64,000 nucleotides of DNA from Antrodiella citrinella. Taxonomy: Eukaryota > Basidiomycota > Agaricomycetes > Polyporales > Steccherinaceae. The DNA lies in assembly GCA_004802725.1 (NCBI GenBank), contig SGPM01000011.1:124001-188000 (forward strand), written 5' to 3'. Numbering within the stretch: the first letter of the stretch is position 1; the number at the start of each line of letters is the position of its first letter. A model generated the notes under the pieces. That model searched no databases. It was not told where the DNA came from and saw nothing but the letters and a program-made list of their open reading frames with translations. Made by a program: the position numbers and the translations under genes. Positions 43,301-56,830 of this stretch are shown here, piece after piece.

Positions 43301-46187
43301 CCATCCCGAGTAGGCTGTCTGCTCTGTATTGGCCAACCACAGCGAACCATTGCGTGCTGTTGAGTCAACAAGTCAGAGCACTGCCTCACCAGATATGCAG
43401 GCCGTCCTCAGATGACCTGAACGTGTGATAGATGGTCAGAGCTAAGAATGGCAAGATAACAAAGAGAGCGCACTCATTTGGGCAAAAACGTGGCTGTGGT
43501 CGGGCGCCTCGAGGCGTGGCTCAGAGAATCAATGCATAGACCGCCGCCAGATCAGCCTCGTGTGTCCCGATGTGGGCCAAATGAACAACGGGTTGGCCTT
43601 GACAATGATTGGACTCGGAGTCTCTGGAGAGCAGCACGAAACCGGCCCCCCTTCCTCATCGATGAATTGCGGCTGAAGGAAAAGAGTCAAGACTGATGCA
43701 TGGCCCGGGCACGTCTTGCTGGAGCTCCCTCGTCGAGGTCGTTGCGTCGAAATGCCGCTGGAGATCAAACTTGGATCGACTGTCCGTATATTGTAAGGAT
43801 CTGTAAGGATGACGAGGGTCGTTGACAGCGCAGGATGACTGGAGACTGTTATCATTGAACATAGTTTCATTCTGACGTCGTCGTGGCTTCCCTGGATTGG
43901 AAAATCAGACATCTGGTGTCCACCACACTCGACTCGGAGCACATACTTACCTGCTACACATTAGTACGTTCAATAGACTCAAAGAGCGAGCCTGAGGCAT
44001 CTGATTCATCATTTTCACGCTTGTCGGCGACTGGCAGGCCACTGATTGATACTATTACCATATGCATACCATGCAGGCAGGCCGGGAGATGCCCCTCCGA
44101 GCGATTCCGAGTTTCTCCAGGATACGCCTTCTTGATCAATCGCAAAGTATTTCATTGACTGACTCGGTGAAACCTTCCTACAGTCATGGTGGTTATAAGG
44201 AAAGATCCAATCGCGCTCTCTTTCCCCCACCATCCATGCATGGCCATTGTCAGGCTTGTCCTCACGTCAAAGTGTCACATACTCACTAAGTGCATATGTT
44301 TTTTTTTCTTTGAGAGAAGGTGGTCAAAGCACAGGACGAAAGATCCTCTGCTACACGATGCGTTGATGACGCTAGAGTTACGACCGGAAGATAGCGATAT
44401 TCGCAGGTCGATCTAGAGTCAAAGCGCAACAACATAAGACTACGATGACGCCTAGGCCGCCACGAGCCTCAGCCACAGAGCCCGAGGGAAAGGTCGCACC
44501 ATCCGGCGTGTTTTATTCGATTAGAAGGAAAAGCATCGACACGTGTCGGTGCGGACCCACACACCAATGCTCGTCAGATCACCATGAGGTCGTCTTTTGT
44601 AAGGCGGAACGAACCAGGGCAGACAAACTCTGTCGTACAATCATCTGCTCTGCCCACCTAAACCCTTTTTCTCGTTCACTTGTCTGTTCTTCCTGACCGC
44701 CCTGTTGATGCGCCGAGGAGAATAGAACAGGAATCAGACGCAACAGAAACGGAGCGGGGCGCGCGTAGAGGCAAAAGGCTGACTGGTTATCACGCCTGGC
44801 TATACCCGTGCGTGCATGAATGTCATTGTCAATGTCAGTGCCAGAACCCCGTCTGCCGGTGTCATAGCTCATTGGCAATGTCCAACAACACGTTGTCCGA
44901 GGTAGCCACGAGTTGGGGGTCTTCCGGGTGTTGAGTCGTACGTCTTTGGCAATGGCAACAAGGGCGGACGAGTGTCCGAGTCAAAGGCCCAAGCTTCAAA
45001 CTCTGCCACTGCGTCCGTTCCGATATGACTTTCACAACAACGTCACCCTTGTCCTCTCCCCCTGCACCGTATCCATAGCAGTAAAGCAAGAATGCAGGAA
45101 ACCCACATGGCCTTGGCCTTCTTCGCACCGCGCAGTTTGCAGAGAAGGAGGACACAATAAAACCGAGTTTCGTCCTGGTGGCGCAGAGAAAGGTCCACTG
45201 CACACATCAGACGGGAGAAGCCCAACTGTTCTCCGGAGAAGATAACCAGTCCGCAAGTAATAATATCAATGCCATACCACCAAACGCCTGATCCCCCCCT
45301 AGCCTCTAGGCCAGACGGGATCCCTGGTCCCAACCACGCGAGAGTTCGGACTTCGGGAGAGACTCAGACCAAAGCGCAAGCTTAAGGACGCTGAGAGCCC
45401 CGTGAGCCTTGCAAGGTCGCAGGAAACGTGGTGTTGTGGGCCTGGCAATAAGATTGAATAGTTGGCGGAAACTAAACAAGGCGGGGCGGGTGTAGCGGGC
45501 GTACCTGCGTCGAGTCTGATCTGCGTGGCCAAGGCGTGTTTCTGGATAAACGAGAAGCTATCACGACGGCGAAGACGGATAGACGTAATACGTTTTATGG
45601 GAGGAGGGGCATGGAAGGTACGGTAAGAAAACACGCAGCGGAAAGGCTATCAATTGACTGGAGAATATTGATATTGCCGGCCGTCTGGTTGCCAATATGT
45701 GGTTGTTCAATGTGGCAGTACGAAATTTGTTCGCGCATCATCACACGGTTCAACGTTCTCGCCGCAGAGCAGAGCGCAGCTCGCAAAGTCTTGGTTGTTA
45801 TAAGATGTTTTGGGACCGTTTCATTATTTGGTGCTGATCATACTGGTGGAGGTGAGTGCTATACATATGCTAACTTAATTGTGTCTGCGGGAGAGGGAAA
45901 GAAAAGTGCGTGAAACGAGTCCAAGAATGCAACAGAAGAATGAACGTGAGCAGATGGGTCAATGAGTCAATGATGAAAGAGGCCAACATGCCCCTGAGTC
46001 TAAGGAATGATCGATGACGAATAGTACTAACTAGAGCAAGAATGCGAGCTGGTATGCAATGGGATGACGGCGGGGTATAGATAGGGCATGGATGGTCTTG
46101 TGTAAGTGACAACATCGGAACATGAAAGAAAACACATGCAAGAGAGTGAGCGTGAAGAGACCCAAGTCAAGACTGCGCGAGACGTAT
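40365..46187. other. Gene-free region, 5.8 kb
   Basis: I find no frame with a recognisable domain and no plausible spliced gene. Open frames are short (under ~160 codons), overlap on both strands and lack consistent splice signals. No long terminal repeats, transposase or reverse-transcriptase motifs were seen. The final ~200 bp is probably the 3' UTR of the cyclin gene. Ancient repeat relics or non-coding transcription cannot be excluded. Confidence 0.45.
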
Positions 46188-47291
46188 TCACCAGCGGCTG
46201 GGGACAGCGTAGGCAAAGAGCTCGGCGGACGACTTCGGTTTCCGCACTGGTGGGGCAATGGATTCGTCGGATCGGCGTCGNTGAGTCGGATGGCGAGATG
46301 CAGGTGCCGGCTTCTGNGCGGCAACTCTCGCGTGGCGTGCGTCCATGGACGACGCGAGGGCGCCTGGCGGAGTGACGATCTTCGTGGTGAGGTCTTCATG
46401 ACCTGGCGGCGTCGGCGGTGACACTGTGGAAGCCGGNGATGTCGAGGTCGAGTGATACGCTTCTGGTGTATCAGGAGACGCGGGCGACATGGGAGGCGTG
46501 GGAGGCGTGTAGCCACCGGAGACAGGTGATGAGGACGATGATGAATGATCTTGTGGCGACCTGTGTGGTCGGCCAGCGACGAAGGAGGGATCTTGAAGGG
46601 GTGCCGATTTGTTGTATGGCGTTGTCGAAGGCATCGGCGATGGCGCCGGTGATGGCAAGCTATACGTAGGGTAAGGACCATTGCCCTTGAAATCACGGCG
46701 CACCCGTTCTTCAAAGTCCTTCATGATCTGCGGCTCGATGTTGAGTTGCCACTCGAGGTAACTGCACATCTCCCTCTCCATCTGATTGATCTCCCGCAAC
46801 GCAAACATGCCCTGCCCCACTATCGACCAGGACTTGTTTGAATAAGTGTCGTCGCAGATGACTTTTGAGGAGAGCATGAACGCCGAGATAAATAGCCTGT
46901 GGCCGGACGAGCCCCGCGCGGCCGGAAAACGAGCCTTGAGTCGTTGCAATAGATAAAGTGCCGCAAAGGTCACCGAGGTGTGTAGTCGAGTCCGGTGCAA
47001 CGCGTACGCGATGAACTGAGCCAGCGGGGGCGCAGGGGTTGGGTGCGAAGACGATGGCGGAGGGATGTCCGGACATGCAAAGAGATGTGTGACGAAACGA
47101 GCACAGATCCTTGCCACGTCTTCGTGGCCATAGAAAGCGTCGGGCTACATGAGAAAATGTCAGCGGAGTGCGCGCTTGCGAGTGGAGGGAGTTGCCGTTA
47201 CCTGGGATTGACCACTAGGCGCGGCGCGCGACCTTGTTGGCTTTCGCGAGGGAGACGGGTGACGGGACGCCGATGGACCTACAGCAGCCAT
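46188..47291 (-). CDS. Pho80-type (PCL) cyclin
   Basis: Partner of a Pho85-like cyclin-dependent kinase; such cyclins act in nutrient (phosphate, carbon) sensing and polarity. Exons 47291-47202 and 47144-46188 give 348 residues. The cyclin box is at ~35-150: GHEDVARICARFVTHLF, then PPLAQFIAYALHRTRL, TFAALYLLQRLKARF, HRLFISAFMLSSKVICDDTYSNKSW, and MEREMCSYLEWQLNI. The C-terminal half is Ser/Pro-rich with many SP and TP sites, typical phosphorylation targets. Three undetermined bases (46281, 46317, 46437) leave three residues unknown. The gene is isolated, with no neighbour within 5.8 kb on one side and 6.9 kb on the other. Confidence 0.93.
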
Positions 47292-49305
47292 GGCAAGACG
47301 GTTGTGGTAGTAGACACGGTGGGGAGAATGGAGTGGAGAACAGGATGGGCACGGTGGCGGTTGGGCTGATGGAGAGGAGTATATAAGCACGAGTGTGTTT
47401 TACGAAAGGGCCCGGTTATATGAAAGGGGAGATTTGGCAGAAAGATGGAGTTGTATATATCGACTGCGAGCGAAAGCGTGACGCATGGGAAGGCGAACCG
47501 CTTGAAAGCCTCACGACGGCAGCAGGGGAGGGGGCACCACCACGAAGGCAAGAGGCGAGGTTCTCAGAGTCCTGCAGTACGAGTGTGGACCCTCCATCAG
47601 AACCCACAGAGAATAAATCCAATTTGCGCAAAAGGAAACCCCAGCAGACGCACGACTGAACCGCACAAATCGATTGCGAAAAACATTTTTCTCCCTCTGC
47701 GCCGAGCCAGCCGAACGCATTTTTGACAATGCTCACCTGTTTTGAGGATTTCGGACCGTGAGGCTGCTGGGACCTCCCGTGGTGGACACGAGGGGAGAGA
47801 GAGAGAGTGGCAGCTGGGACGTAAGGACGAGGGAGACGGCTAGCGTCGCAGCAGACGGAAGATATATCATTCTCAAAGACGCCGTCGTCGTTGCGCGTGC
47901 ACAGCTTCCGGGCCCGTGCCCTGTTTTGGGCCACTCTCCGGGTCCCGTCGGCGCCGGCGTCCACGACCCCGACGCTCCGTACGCGACCACAGGCCGGGCC
48001 TCACTCATCACTGCAATGGACCCACTTCTGTCATCCTTTGCCAATCCAACCATTTGCACAAACTTTCACTTATCGGCACATCCCTCTTCCAGTGCCACTC
48101 CTTCCGCCATCTCGGATCTTCTTACCAGGCCCCGACTGTGCTCCAGACTCTCGCTCGTCGCAGTCCTCCATCCCGTTCAACAGTAGTCATGTCTGACACA
48201 TTCACTCGAACGTCTCGTATCATCCCACGTGAATCCAGACACATGCTACCGGACTGCCGAGCTGAACTTTGACCTTTCCATAACCCCACGCTGCAAAGGG
48301 CTGGCCCGACATCAGACTTTGCTGCTTCGAGCACGTCGTGCTTCATCAGCCCGTCGTCGGACTATCTCCTGCAGGACTGCCTGATGCAACAGATTTCTGC
48401 TGTCATCTGCTTATCTGGGGCCTGCCACCCACTGATATCCTTCCTTGACGCGTCTCGACAGGTCGTACTTCGTCTCAGTTCCATCTGCTACTTATGCCTG
48501 CCATCGCGAGGGCGTCCCTCAGCTCCGTGCGCACGACATCATTCTCATATTAGGCGACACAGGCGCACGAAGATGTGGTCTCACCTCTTCGCGCTTGCCC
48601 TTGATGCAGGGCAAAAGGGTTCATGCATTTTGTGGATCATCGTCTTTGATTTTCAAGCGCTTTCTGACAGTTTCTGTGAGATTTCAAGTACCCCCAATGA
48701 TCACTTTGCTATGATATGCTTTCCTAGGCAGCTCCTTGCGTCACCGAAAGTCAATGCATCCCCGAGAGCCCACATGTCGACGTGTAGAAACACACACACT
48801 GCCTTGCCGTTGTCATCATGGAGCTCGCAGGTCAGCAACACATACTTTCATTGAAGCACCTCCATCGTTCAACCTTCTACAGTACAGTATCCGACGGACG
48901 TTCGCCGGAGCCAGCCAACCTTTCCACGTTTGCCCCGACATTCGTACGTGCGACACATCCGCGATAGGCTTCGAGAGTTATTTTACACGACCCGTGGATC
49001 ACCCTACACGAGCTATGTTCCAACTTCCTTCTCATCCTGCACTGCCAATCTTACTGCGCCCTCCCTCCCATGCCTGACACATACCCGAACTCGGCTTGGA
49101 CTCGGTCTGCAGGAATTCGAGAAGGGGGTCCCCACGCTACTTTAGATCCACGTTATCCGCAAGTCGGCTTGGGGTTTCAGCGCTTCTTATACAGGACACC
49201 ACCATACAAGAAGACAAGAAGACCCTCGCTTTGACCGGAGGGGGGTCCCTGCATCATCATCATCCCGGCGAGTGGGACGCTTGTGCAAACAAACACTTGT
49301 ACTTG

Positions 49306-49325
49306 TATTGTATTGTATTGTATTG
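49306..49325. repeat. TATTG pentanucleotide microsatellite
   Basis: Four perfect TATTG units with partial units on both sides. Confidence 0.9.
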
Positions 49326-52280
49326 TAGATCGTTCTGGCCTTGCGGACTCACACACAGTAATGGTGCCGGGGAGTTGATCCTCAGGTTTCAGCCTGGGTT
49401 AAAGAGCCGGTGTGCGTGTCTGAGATGGTGCAGCCACAATAATGTAGGGCCGGGATCGACATCGGAGCGGAGGTGGGCCTTCGCGCTGGGCTTTGTTTGG
49501 CCTTGGGGGACGTCCATCCAACGACGGTGTGCATGCGTGCTAGCTAACATCTCTTGCGCCCGGTGATCTCACACCCACACCACACCCTGCCTGCCTGCCA
49601 GTGTTCCGAGTGCAACGCCTGGGAAAGGTCACATGTCGGGCACTGGGCTGGCGCGGACGCTTGGGTTCGCTTCGTCCGCTCCGAACCCAGCACCCACATC
49701 CGCTTCCCGTTTCGGTCCGTCTCCGGTGCGTCAGGGCTTTCACTTCCTCCGAGACACTGACTGACGCACTTCATTTTTCATTGTGGCAGGTCCAAAAAAA
49801 ATCTTCCATGCCGTGATCAAAGCGCACAGTACCAGCGACAGCTCAGCGCTCAGGTGGGCGACTCGGTCCCGTTTGGTCGAGGAAGAAGAAAAGAAGAAGA
49901 GCGCACCAGGGGGGGAGGTCCTTATAAGTCCTTATGTTGTTTCGAGCGGACATTAGCATACCATGCGTCCTTCCTGACGCTTCTGGCTTTCCAAGCCAGC
50001 GCTGCTCTCACCCAAGGACATCTTTCGAAGGGGACAGAATGACCATGCTTTCTTTGTTCGTGCGCCACAGGTAGACGCGAGGGGCTGAGCGCTGAGTATT
50101 GAGTCAACTTTCAAGTGGCCCGAAACCGTGTTCCGTGCGCCGAAGACGGGGCAAGGAAATACAAGGACTCGGACTTGATATCGTGAGTTTTGGGAGGTAC
50201 GAGCCCCGCAGAAATGTAGATTTCGTAATGACTCGGTGCAATCCGAGTATCTGCGCGCTTCTGCGTCTCAGGCGAGAAGGTTAATTCTGTGAGGTGTGAG
50301 TGGATGGGGCCATCTTTGTTCTTTGTTCTGTGCGTTCTAGTGGGTTGTGCTTGTTCTGTGTTCCAGAACTGAGATCAGCGCTGGATGGATGGATGGGTTG
50401 TGGGCCACAGCTGGGGTTGAAATGTGAAACGTGATGATGCGTGTCGAGTTCCAGATATCATTTCAGAGGTACTCTGACGCGCTCGACAGAAGGAAGTAAG
50501 TGTGCATATGTGGGTCCCGTTTCGTGTCTTCTCCCGTGTCGTACTGTGATACCAAATCGGAGATCGGAGTACAGGCCCAACAGGGATATCAGGGTGTGGC
50601 CCCAGCGGTGTGGAACCGTGTCTTGGTGACCTTAACTTGAACTCATGTGTTGCCACATCTCCCGCGAGAGTGTGTGAGGGCCCGGACCTGGTAGCTCATC
50701 TATCAAAATTAGGGCTCGCCACGGAGATGGGTGTGATGCCAACAAGACTTGGATGTCACTTGTTCTGGCTGGTAGTTGACATATTATTGCTGGACTACAA
50801 GGCTGGCTCCAATCATCGTAGTACTGCGAGACGAATAACAGCGTGCATGGTCATGACAGCGTCCGCTCAATATATCTTAGCAACGCGTTAACTAGGCATA
50901 GCATGACTCAACGATACTTATTTCAACCCATCCAGATTCGAACTCCGTATCTAGCCAGTCCTTTTGTTCCTCTGTTCTCTTGTCTTATTTCAGTTCGAGT
51001 TAGCACCAGCTCGAGGCACCCACATCCGAAGGCGTTGCGTATATCAGTTGTACTAGTGATCGATTTCTTTCTTCTACGATCGAGAAACACGGAGGTAAGG
51101 ACAACGTCCTTGAATAACTCGAGGTCGAAGCTCCGGACGCCACCTAACCGAGTATAATCGAATTTAGTCAGTGTGGATCCCCCCCACCCCCTGGGAGCGA
51201 TCCTCCGAGGGCGTAGCGTCGCTGCCTAACACGTACTTACGCCGCGCGATTGCCACATGGGATTATTGTCGGAAGGAGTGCGAACCCGAGTGCTGAGTGC
51301 TGTATTCTGCACATATATTTTTGGGTTTTACGCTCGGGAAGTTCCTGGTCGCCAAGGATCACCGTCCAGGCCCCAGTGACAAGTGTGAGGTCAGTCAGTG
51401 CCTACTGGTACCGAGGAATGTCCAGACGCCCAAGACGAGGTGGAACTGTGGCGTATATATAATATCAGCCCGCAGCCCTGTGCACTCGATCGCGCTCCCC
51501 ACACTCACCAGACTGACACCCGTTCACGGCACAGGTGTGCATAGCTGTGGCGCACTGTGGCGAGGCGTACCACGAGCGATATCGAGGTTGCTTATCCGTT
51601 CACGTAACACCTTCGCCCTTTCCCTAGGTGGCGAAAGGGGATTGCCGTGCTCTACAGGGAGCCAAAAGTGAGTTTGCGCGAATACAGCACTCCCTCCCAT
51701 TCAACGGCACAACGCTATATGGACTCGAAGCCCACCACATACATTCGACCATTGCAACGCCGGGTGAGTATGTGATTTTGCAGAGGGTCCGAGTCTGATG
51801 GATCGTTATCGATCAATCCGACTGTAGAGGTTAACGTCCTGGGCATTGGCATCGATGGCGACCAGTGGTGTTGGGATAACAGTATGATATCGTACCACAA
51901 CTACTGCTTGAAGCTTGAGCGTGCACCTGAACCTTCCTGAAACGGAGGAAAAGACCCGTCCTGCAATTACTTTCTCATCTGAGCTGGACACATGACGGAA
52001 AGGATCGGACGCACTACCCAGGGGATCCTAGTCTCGCGAGAGGGCAGCGGGTCCCAAAGTCGTCCTTAACCCTTAGCTTAGAGCCTATTTGTATCATTGC
52101 AGATCATGAGCGTCACAGGTACGAGCGAAGCCATGGAGGAAGCGCCTGCCCGTAATGTCAATCCTTGCGCCACAGTGAGATATAGAGATACAGACCAGAG
52201 ACCATTGCGTAGGCTCTAGGCGGTGGGGATCCAGTTCATGTTGAAATCGAATCGAGAATCAAGATCGATCCTCGGTCCTC

Positions 52281-52300
52281 CACGTGCGACATTCCACGTG
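52281..52300. promoter_or_regulatory. Paired CACGTG boxes
   Basis: Two copies of CCACGTGCGA spaced 14 bp start to start. CACGTG is the core bound by Pho4-like bHLH factors. They lie about 5 kb upstream of the cyclin start, so a regulatory link is only a suggestion. Confidence 0.3.
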
Positions 52301-54249
52301 CGATTGCCACCTGGCATAAGGATTGTCACGGTACGAGCCTCGAGGAGTGGGAAGACCTATCTGATATAACTCGGTATTGCATTTCGTAACGGCGATCTCG
52401 CCTCCAACTGCCTCCAAGTATCGTCGGCGGTCATTGAGTGACCGGAAGACAATAAGAAGAGTCTCGAAACGGACGCAACGCTATCGTAGGAATGCAGCTC
52501 AAATCTTGTCCTCAACGGCGGAGTCGACGCGTCTCGATCGGAAGTATGACTCTTCTCCGGATCTCCTACGGCAAATTTGAACCGTGGAACGCAAATGAGA
52601 AGGAGAGAAGGGGAGAGCCAAGTCTATCGATCAAGCATCCCATTGATCAGGTTGCGTTAAACTCATCGAGTTCATCACGGCGCAAGACGTACTGATGTGT
52701 AGCGGATGGATGTACTCTCTGCCAGTGGTCCAACTTCGTTCCGCATCCCTCCGCGTCGCGCTTTGAGCGATCTGAATCTAGCGCAGACAGGTTATGTCAG
52801 CGAGGAGATGCCGCTGGTCTGTCAGAGGTGGACCCATGATTCTGAAACGCCCTGTTATCCTGTAAACGCTCGGACTCTGAGAGCGCTGGGTAGATAATCG
52901 TATTATTGCGCTCCGTGGCCCTGGGCGATATCGTCTGCGGCTCGAGTAAGGGCTCGGAGAACGACACATGAAGAATGCCTGTTGGTGGAGACACCTCAGT
53001 TGAAATTCCCCGGGGAAATATAATCAGATGCACCTCGCACTTGTGTCTCCGTCCTGCCCGCCAGGCTCCAGTAAAATCGACGCGTTGCGACGTTTAGCGA
53101 CCTACACCGGATGACTTGTTTCGACACGTTCATGGCACGTTTGAGAAGTCTGCAAGATAATCATGACGTTTCGCCGCGGTTTGGAACAGGCAAATTACAT
53201 GTCTGATTGAGAAAACATGACGTGAGCCGTCATCCGGGCCAGGACGTGGATTGGACATACCTGGCGTTCAAGTGAAAAGTACTCCATGCAAACATCATGC
53301 GAGACATTGTGTTTCCGAGTACAGTTATGTCGAGTCACCGTCGGGCGGGTCTACGTCCTGGAATACCGTGTTAGTGTATGCTGTCCAGGAAGAGGTGAAA
53401 AGCCTGAGGGCGCTCCGGCGAGAAGCAGATGAGCGAGGGCTGTACTGGTCATGGGATCAGGCTGTCGCCTTGACTCGCTCACACCCCGTTACAGGCCGAG
53501 TCCTGCGCATTGTACGGCTTGTTGATCGTCAGACGACGACGCTGTCGACATCTGGTATGCACGGTGTGACCACAAGAATACACCCCAGAACGGGCTACAG
53601 CTAGAAGTTGTGGAGCACAACAACTGAGCAGGTTTCAGAGGCAGCACAAGGCCTCATCCGACAGGACGCCGTGGAGCATTGAGGAATGTATAGGGTAGTG
53701 GTAGAGCATGTACCCTGTACCCACCAGACCGAAATAAGACCCTTCAAAGACACAAAGAGAGGGTCCTGGTAAAGGTGAGTCTTGTGTGTGTGAGCGAGAC
53801 CAAACCGTGCCGCTGACTGCGCTCACACGCTAGAATACCAACCGCAAACACGACACTGTGTAGTCTGAGAGGTTCCCTGAGTAGCCAAGCTGTCCATTGG
53901 TCACTGCACGAAATGAAAGGCATCTTCGTGTCTATCAGCTAAGAAGAAGCCACGCACTGGGATGCTGTGTTGAGGAACGTCGTTTGTACGCTTGAATAAC
54001 AAAATAAGACCCTCACGTCCACCACGCGTGGTAAAGGCACTCCAGAAGCGTGGCCCCATGGAAAGATAAAGGCCCACTGTGTGCTGAAGATACATTCTCG
54101 GCATGTTTCGGAATGCGGAGGGTCCCCTGTGTCAAAGTTCCTGGAGCCCATTGAGTCAACTACAGGTGCCGCGGCATGGAAAATTCTGTAGAAAGAGATG
54201 CAAGACGGCATGTAAATAACTTAGGGTATATCTTACATGGGATATTAAG

Positions 54250-56830
54250 TCAATCAGAGCTATTCTCGATTAGGAGTGCACCTCCTTTGTCGACCGTCAA
54301 TCGTATCTGGTCGCCTGCCTTCAGATCCTTGAACTGTATGAAGAGTCGTTGAGCATATATGGTCAAAAGGGGAGCAGTTGCACGCAGTGACTCAGGGAAC
54401 GCACCGTAAGTTCTCGGGTTCGGTGCAAACTTTCGATTTCGTCCACTCTGTCGCGCACGTTGTCTAAGGCTTCGTCGAAGCCCTCTTCTTCCACAACTTC
54501 TCTTGCGGCCAGAAGCAGGAGCACAGAGTCCGGTGTAACATCGTGGCGGGTCTGGGGTAGTTCATAGACTTTCAGCGTACCGCCTCCTATGGTTACTTTC
54601 TGTACTCACGTCAATTGCAATGATGTTAGCCCGGTCAAGGTCTGTGCGGAGATGAATTCATCAACATGCGACAGCCAGAATGGTCGGACTTACCCTCCAG
54701 GAAGTCGGTTCGAGTCATGATCTGGCGACATCGATACTATAGCATGACCGGAGATCAGTGGCAGAATCTCCGAGGGACGGGGTTGGAACACACGTATGGT
54801 ATTCTGGGCAGAGGAAGGTTTTCCAAATCTTCCAATGTCTTCTCGTTCGCAGCAATCTTCTCATTCATTTCGCGTTCTTGTTCTTGTCTCATTTTGACAA
54901 ACTCGCGCATCAGCAGCCATGAGCACGAGCTCCATTTTTGCTACGGAACATAACATATGAGAAATACATTTGTGACAAGTAGATGTGAAGAGATGATACC
55001 TCGTCCATGACATCGTCGTCGTGGTCTTCAATAAGACCAATCTGACTCAAAAGCCAAGCCTTCTCAACTTGAAGCATGTTTTTTGCCTGTTCAGCCATAT
55101 CCTTGGCTTTCACAGTCTTGCTCAAATAAGAGAGACGTCCACCGACAAGGGAGATCACCTCCCTGAAGGCCTCGGGAGGCTCGGCTATGCGTTTCGTGTT
55201 CATACGCATACGCAGCGAAGCTTGCATTGCCTCCCGGAAATCCAGATCGTACACTGACAGTGTCTAAAAGCAGATCAATACAGGGCAAAAAGTGAAACAG
55301 ATCGTTCGTGAGGCTCACATGCATCCTACTTGCACTCTTGCCTGATCATGACATCAGTACGCAGTTGAAGTGTCGGCATTGGGGGACGTACGCATCACGA
55401 AGAATGGCCAGAAATCGTCACTGCGTGTACAGACGGTAAGCGTCTGTGTGTAAAACTCATGCATGGAACCGACCTGCTGAACACCATGGTCAAGATGCCT
55501 GGCCAGATTCTTGTTAGTTCACATTCTGGTCGTGTGATAGGAAACTAACCGCTGGCTGCCCAAGATTCTGCATGTTGCTGGAGCTGCAGGAGGAAATTTC
55601 GTCCCTCGTCATCGTTCTTGAAGAATTGCACGTTATTCAGTATTAACACAAGCGGTCTACCAGTGCGTCTAGAATACCGCAGCGCCACTTTCTCTAGTTT
55701 GTTCATCGCTGTGAGAGCAAATATGAGTATGCAGGTATCACATGAATGACGTATGACATCACCTCTTTCAACATCCAACGCAGGCCCACCTGAGGGTCAA
55801 GTGAGATCATGCATGGAAAATGAGGCTTGCTGAGTCATACCTTCTCGGGGATCGCGTCTTTGAAACAGTCCGGTCTGGGAATCTTCGTTATACTCATAAT
55901 TGATTGCTTTACCCAGACGTAAACGGAACACTTCGAGGTCCGGATGTGCGTCGCATATTGCAACACCCTCCGCCTGACAAGCCTGCATAGCGTCAAAGAT
56001 CATGGTCGTCTTTCCTGTACCCTTCGGAAATCTCAAACGTCAGGATAAAGCCGTACAGAAAGAACACCGCTCCGACGTACTTTCGGACCGAGAAGCATGT
56101 AGTAATGTCCTGTTTCTGCACCGTGTACAATGCTGTCCAAGAGGTCTTGTTCCTTCCGACGAAGATGCTGCGTCCAAGGTCCGTCCATATCCCAATCTAT
56201 GTCTTCCGGTATATGTGGGTCGCGTGTCTTGCCATGACTAGCAAGCTCTAACGCTGGGTCGTAACCGGCAGCAAACGCCAGTTCAATCTGCACCACGCGT
56301 TCCCAAGATGAGATGAGATTTCGACGTAACACAGATACACATGCGTACCTTGTGTAGTACCTTTCTTTTATACCAAGCCACATATCCGACACCGCCGAAG
56401 AAAACTATATCACTAATCAGTATGCACAGCCCAAACATACAATCCAAGACGCACCCATTGACAGGCCAACGATTGTAGTCAAAGCAGCGTCAAACAAGCT
56501 ATTGCCTGTGGAGAATGGATTGCCGCCTGCATACTCAGCAGGACCTGCATTAACGGGGGACTGGACCTGGGCCGTTATTGAGGGTTTCGCCGTCTGTACT
56601 GAGGCAATACGTTCTGCGATGGGTTTATTTTCATCAGGACGAGTTGTTTCCTTCGGTTTCCTACCCCAAAAGAAGTGGCGAGCGTGAATTGTTTGGGGAG
56701 TAGGTAGCGCAAGGTGATAAGATGACAGTGTGAGGCGCCCTGGACGGGATATCGCAAAAACCTTTTGTGCCATAGCACGGCCTGCCAGCAGGCGGGGAGA
56801 AGTCATAGCGAGTGTGGGCACTGTGTACAT
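54250..56830 (-). CDS. Predicted mitochondrial membrane-anchored P-loop ATPase
   Basis: Unnamed fungal family: a mitochondrial-type N-terminus, one membrane segment and an AAA+/STAND-like ATPase. Fifteen exons on the minus strand: 56830-56455, 56404-56349, 56287-56081, 56021-55841, 55789-55763, 55708-55550, 55498-55474, 55420-55392, 55341-55319, 55263-55000, 54940-54794, 54736-54694, 54641-54610, 54551-54405, 54333-54250; 599 residues, phases consistent. The first ~60 residues are basic and hydroxylated (presequence-like); a hydrophobic segment (VFFGGVGYVAWY) sits near 127-140. Walker A is GPKGTGKTT, split by an intron. Walker B is probably RPLVLILNNVQFF. A coiled, charged segment (MRQEQEREMNEKIAANEK) lies in the C-terminal third. 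A first ATG at 56806 is also possible. The function is unknown. Confidence 0.82.

Larger units (their letters stand above)
47292..54249. other. Gene-free region, 6.9 kb, upstream of the cyclin
   Basis: C/T-rich stretches between ~47.3 and 48.3 kb may be a long leader or promoter of the cyclin. Farther up there are only short frames, a TATTG microsatellite (49306-49325) and a pair of CACGTG boxes (52281-52300). No domain, tRNA or transposon was recognised. Confidence 0.45.

Noticed and set aside
48384..48854. A 156-codon open frame upstream of the cyclin
   Set aside because: No domain, no splice signals, composition like the surrounding C/T-rich DNA.
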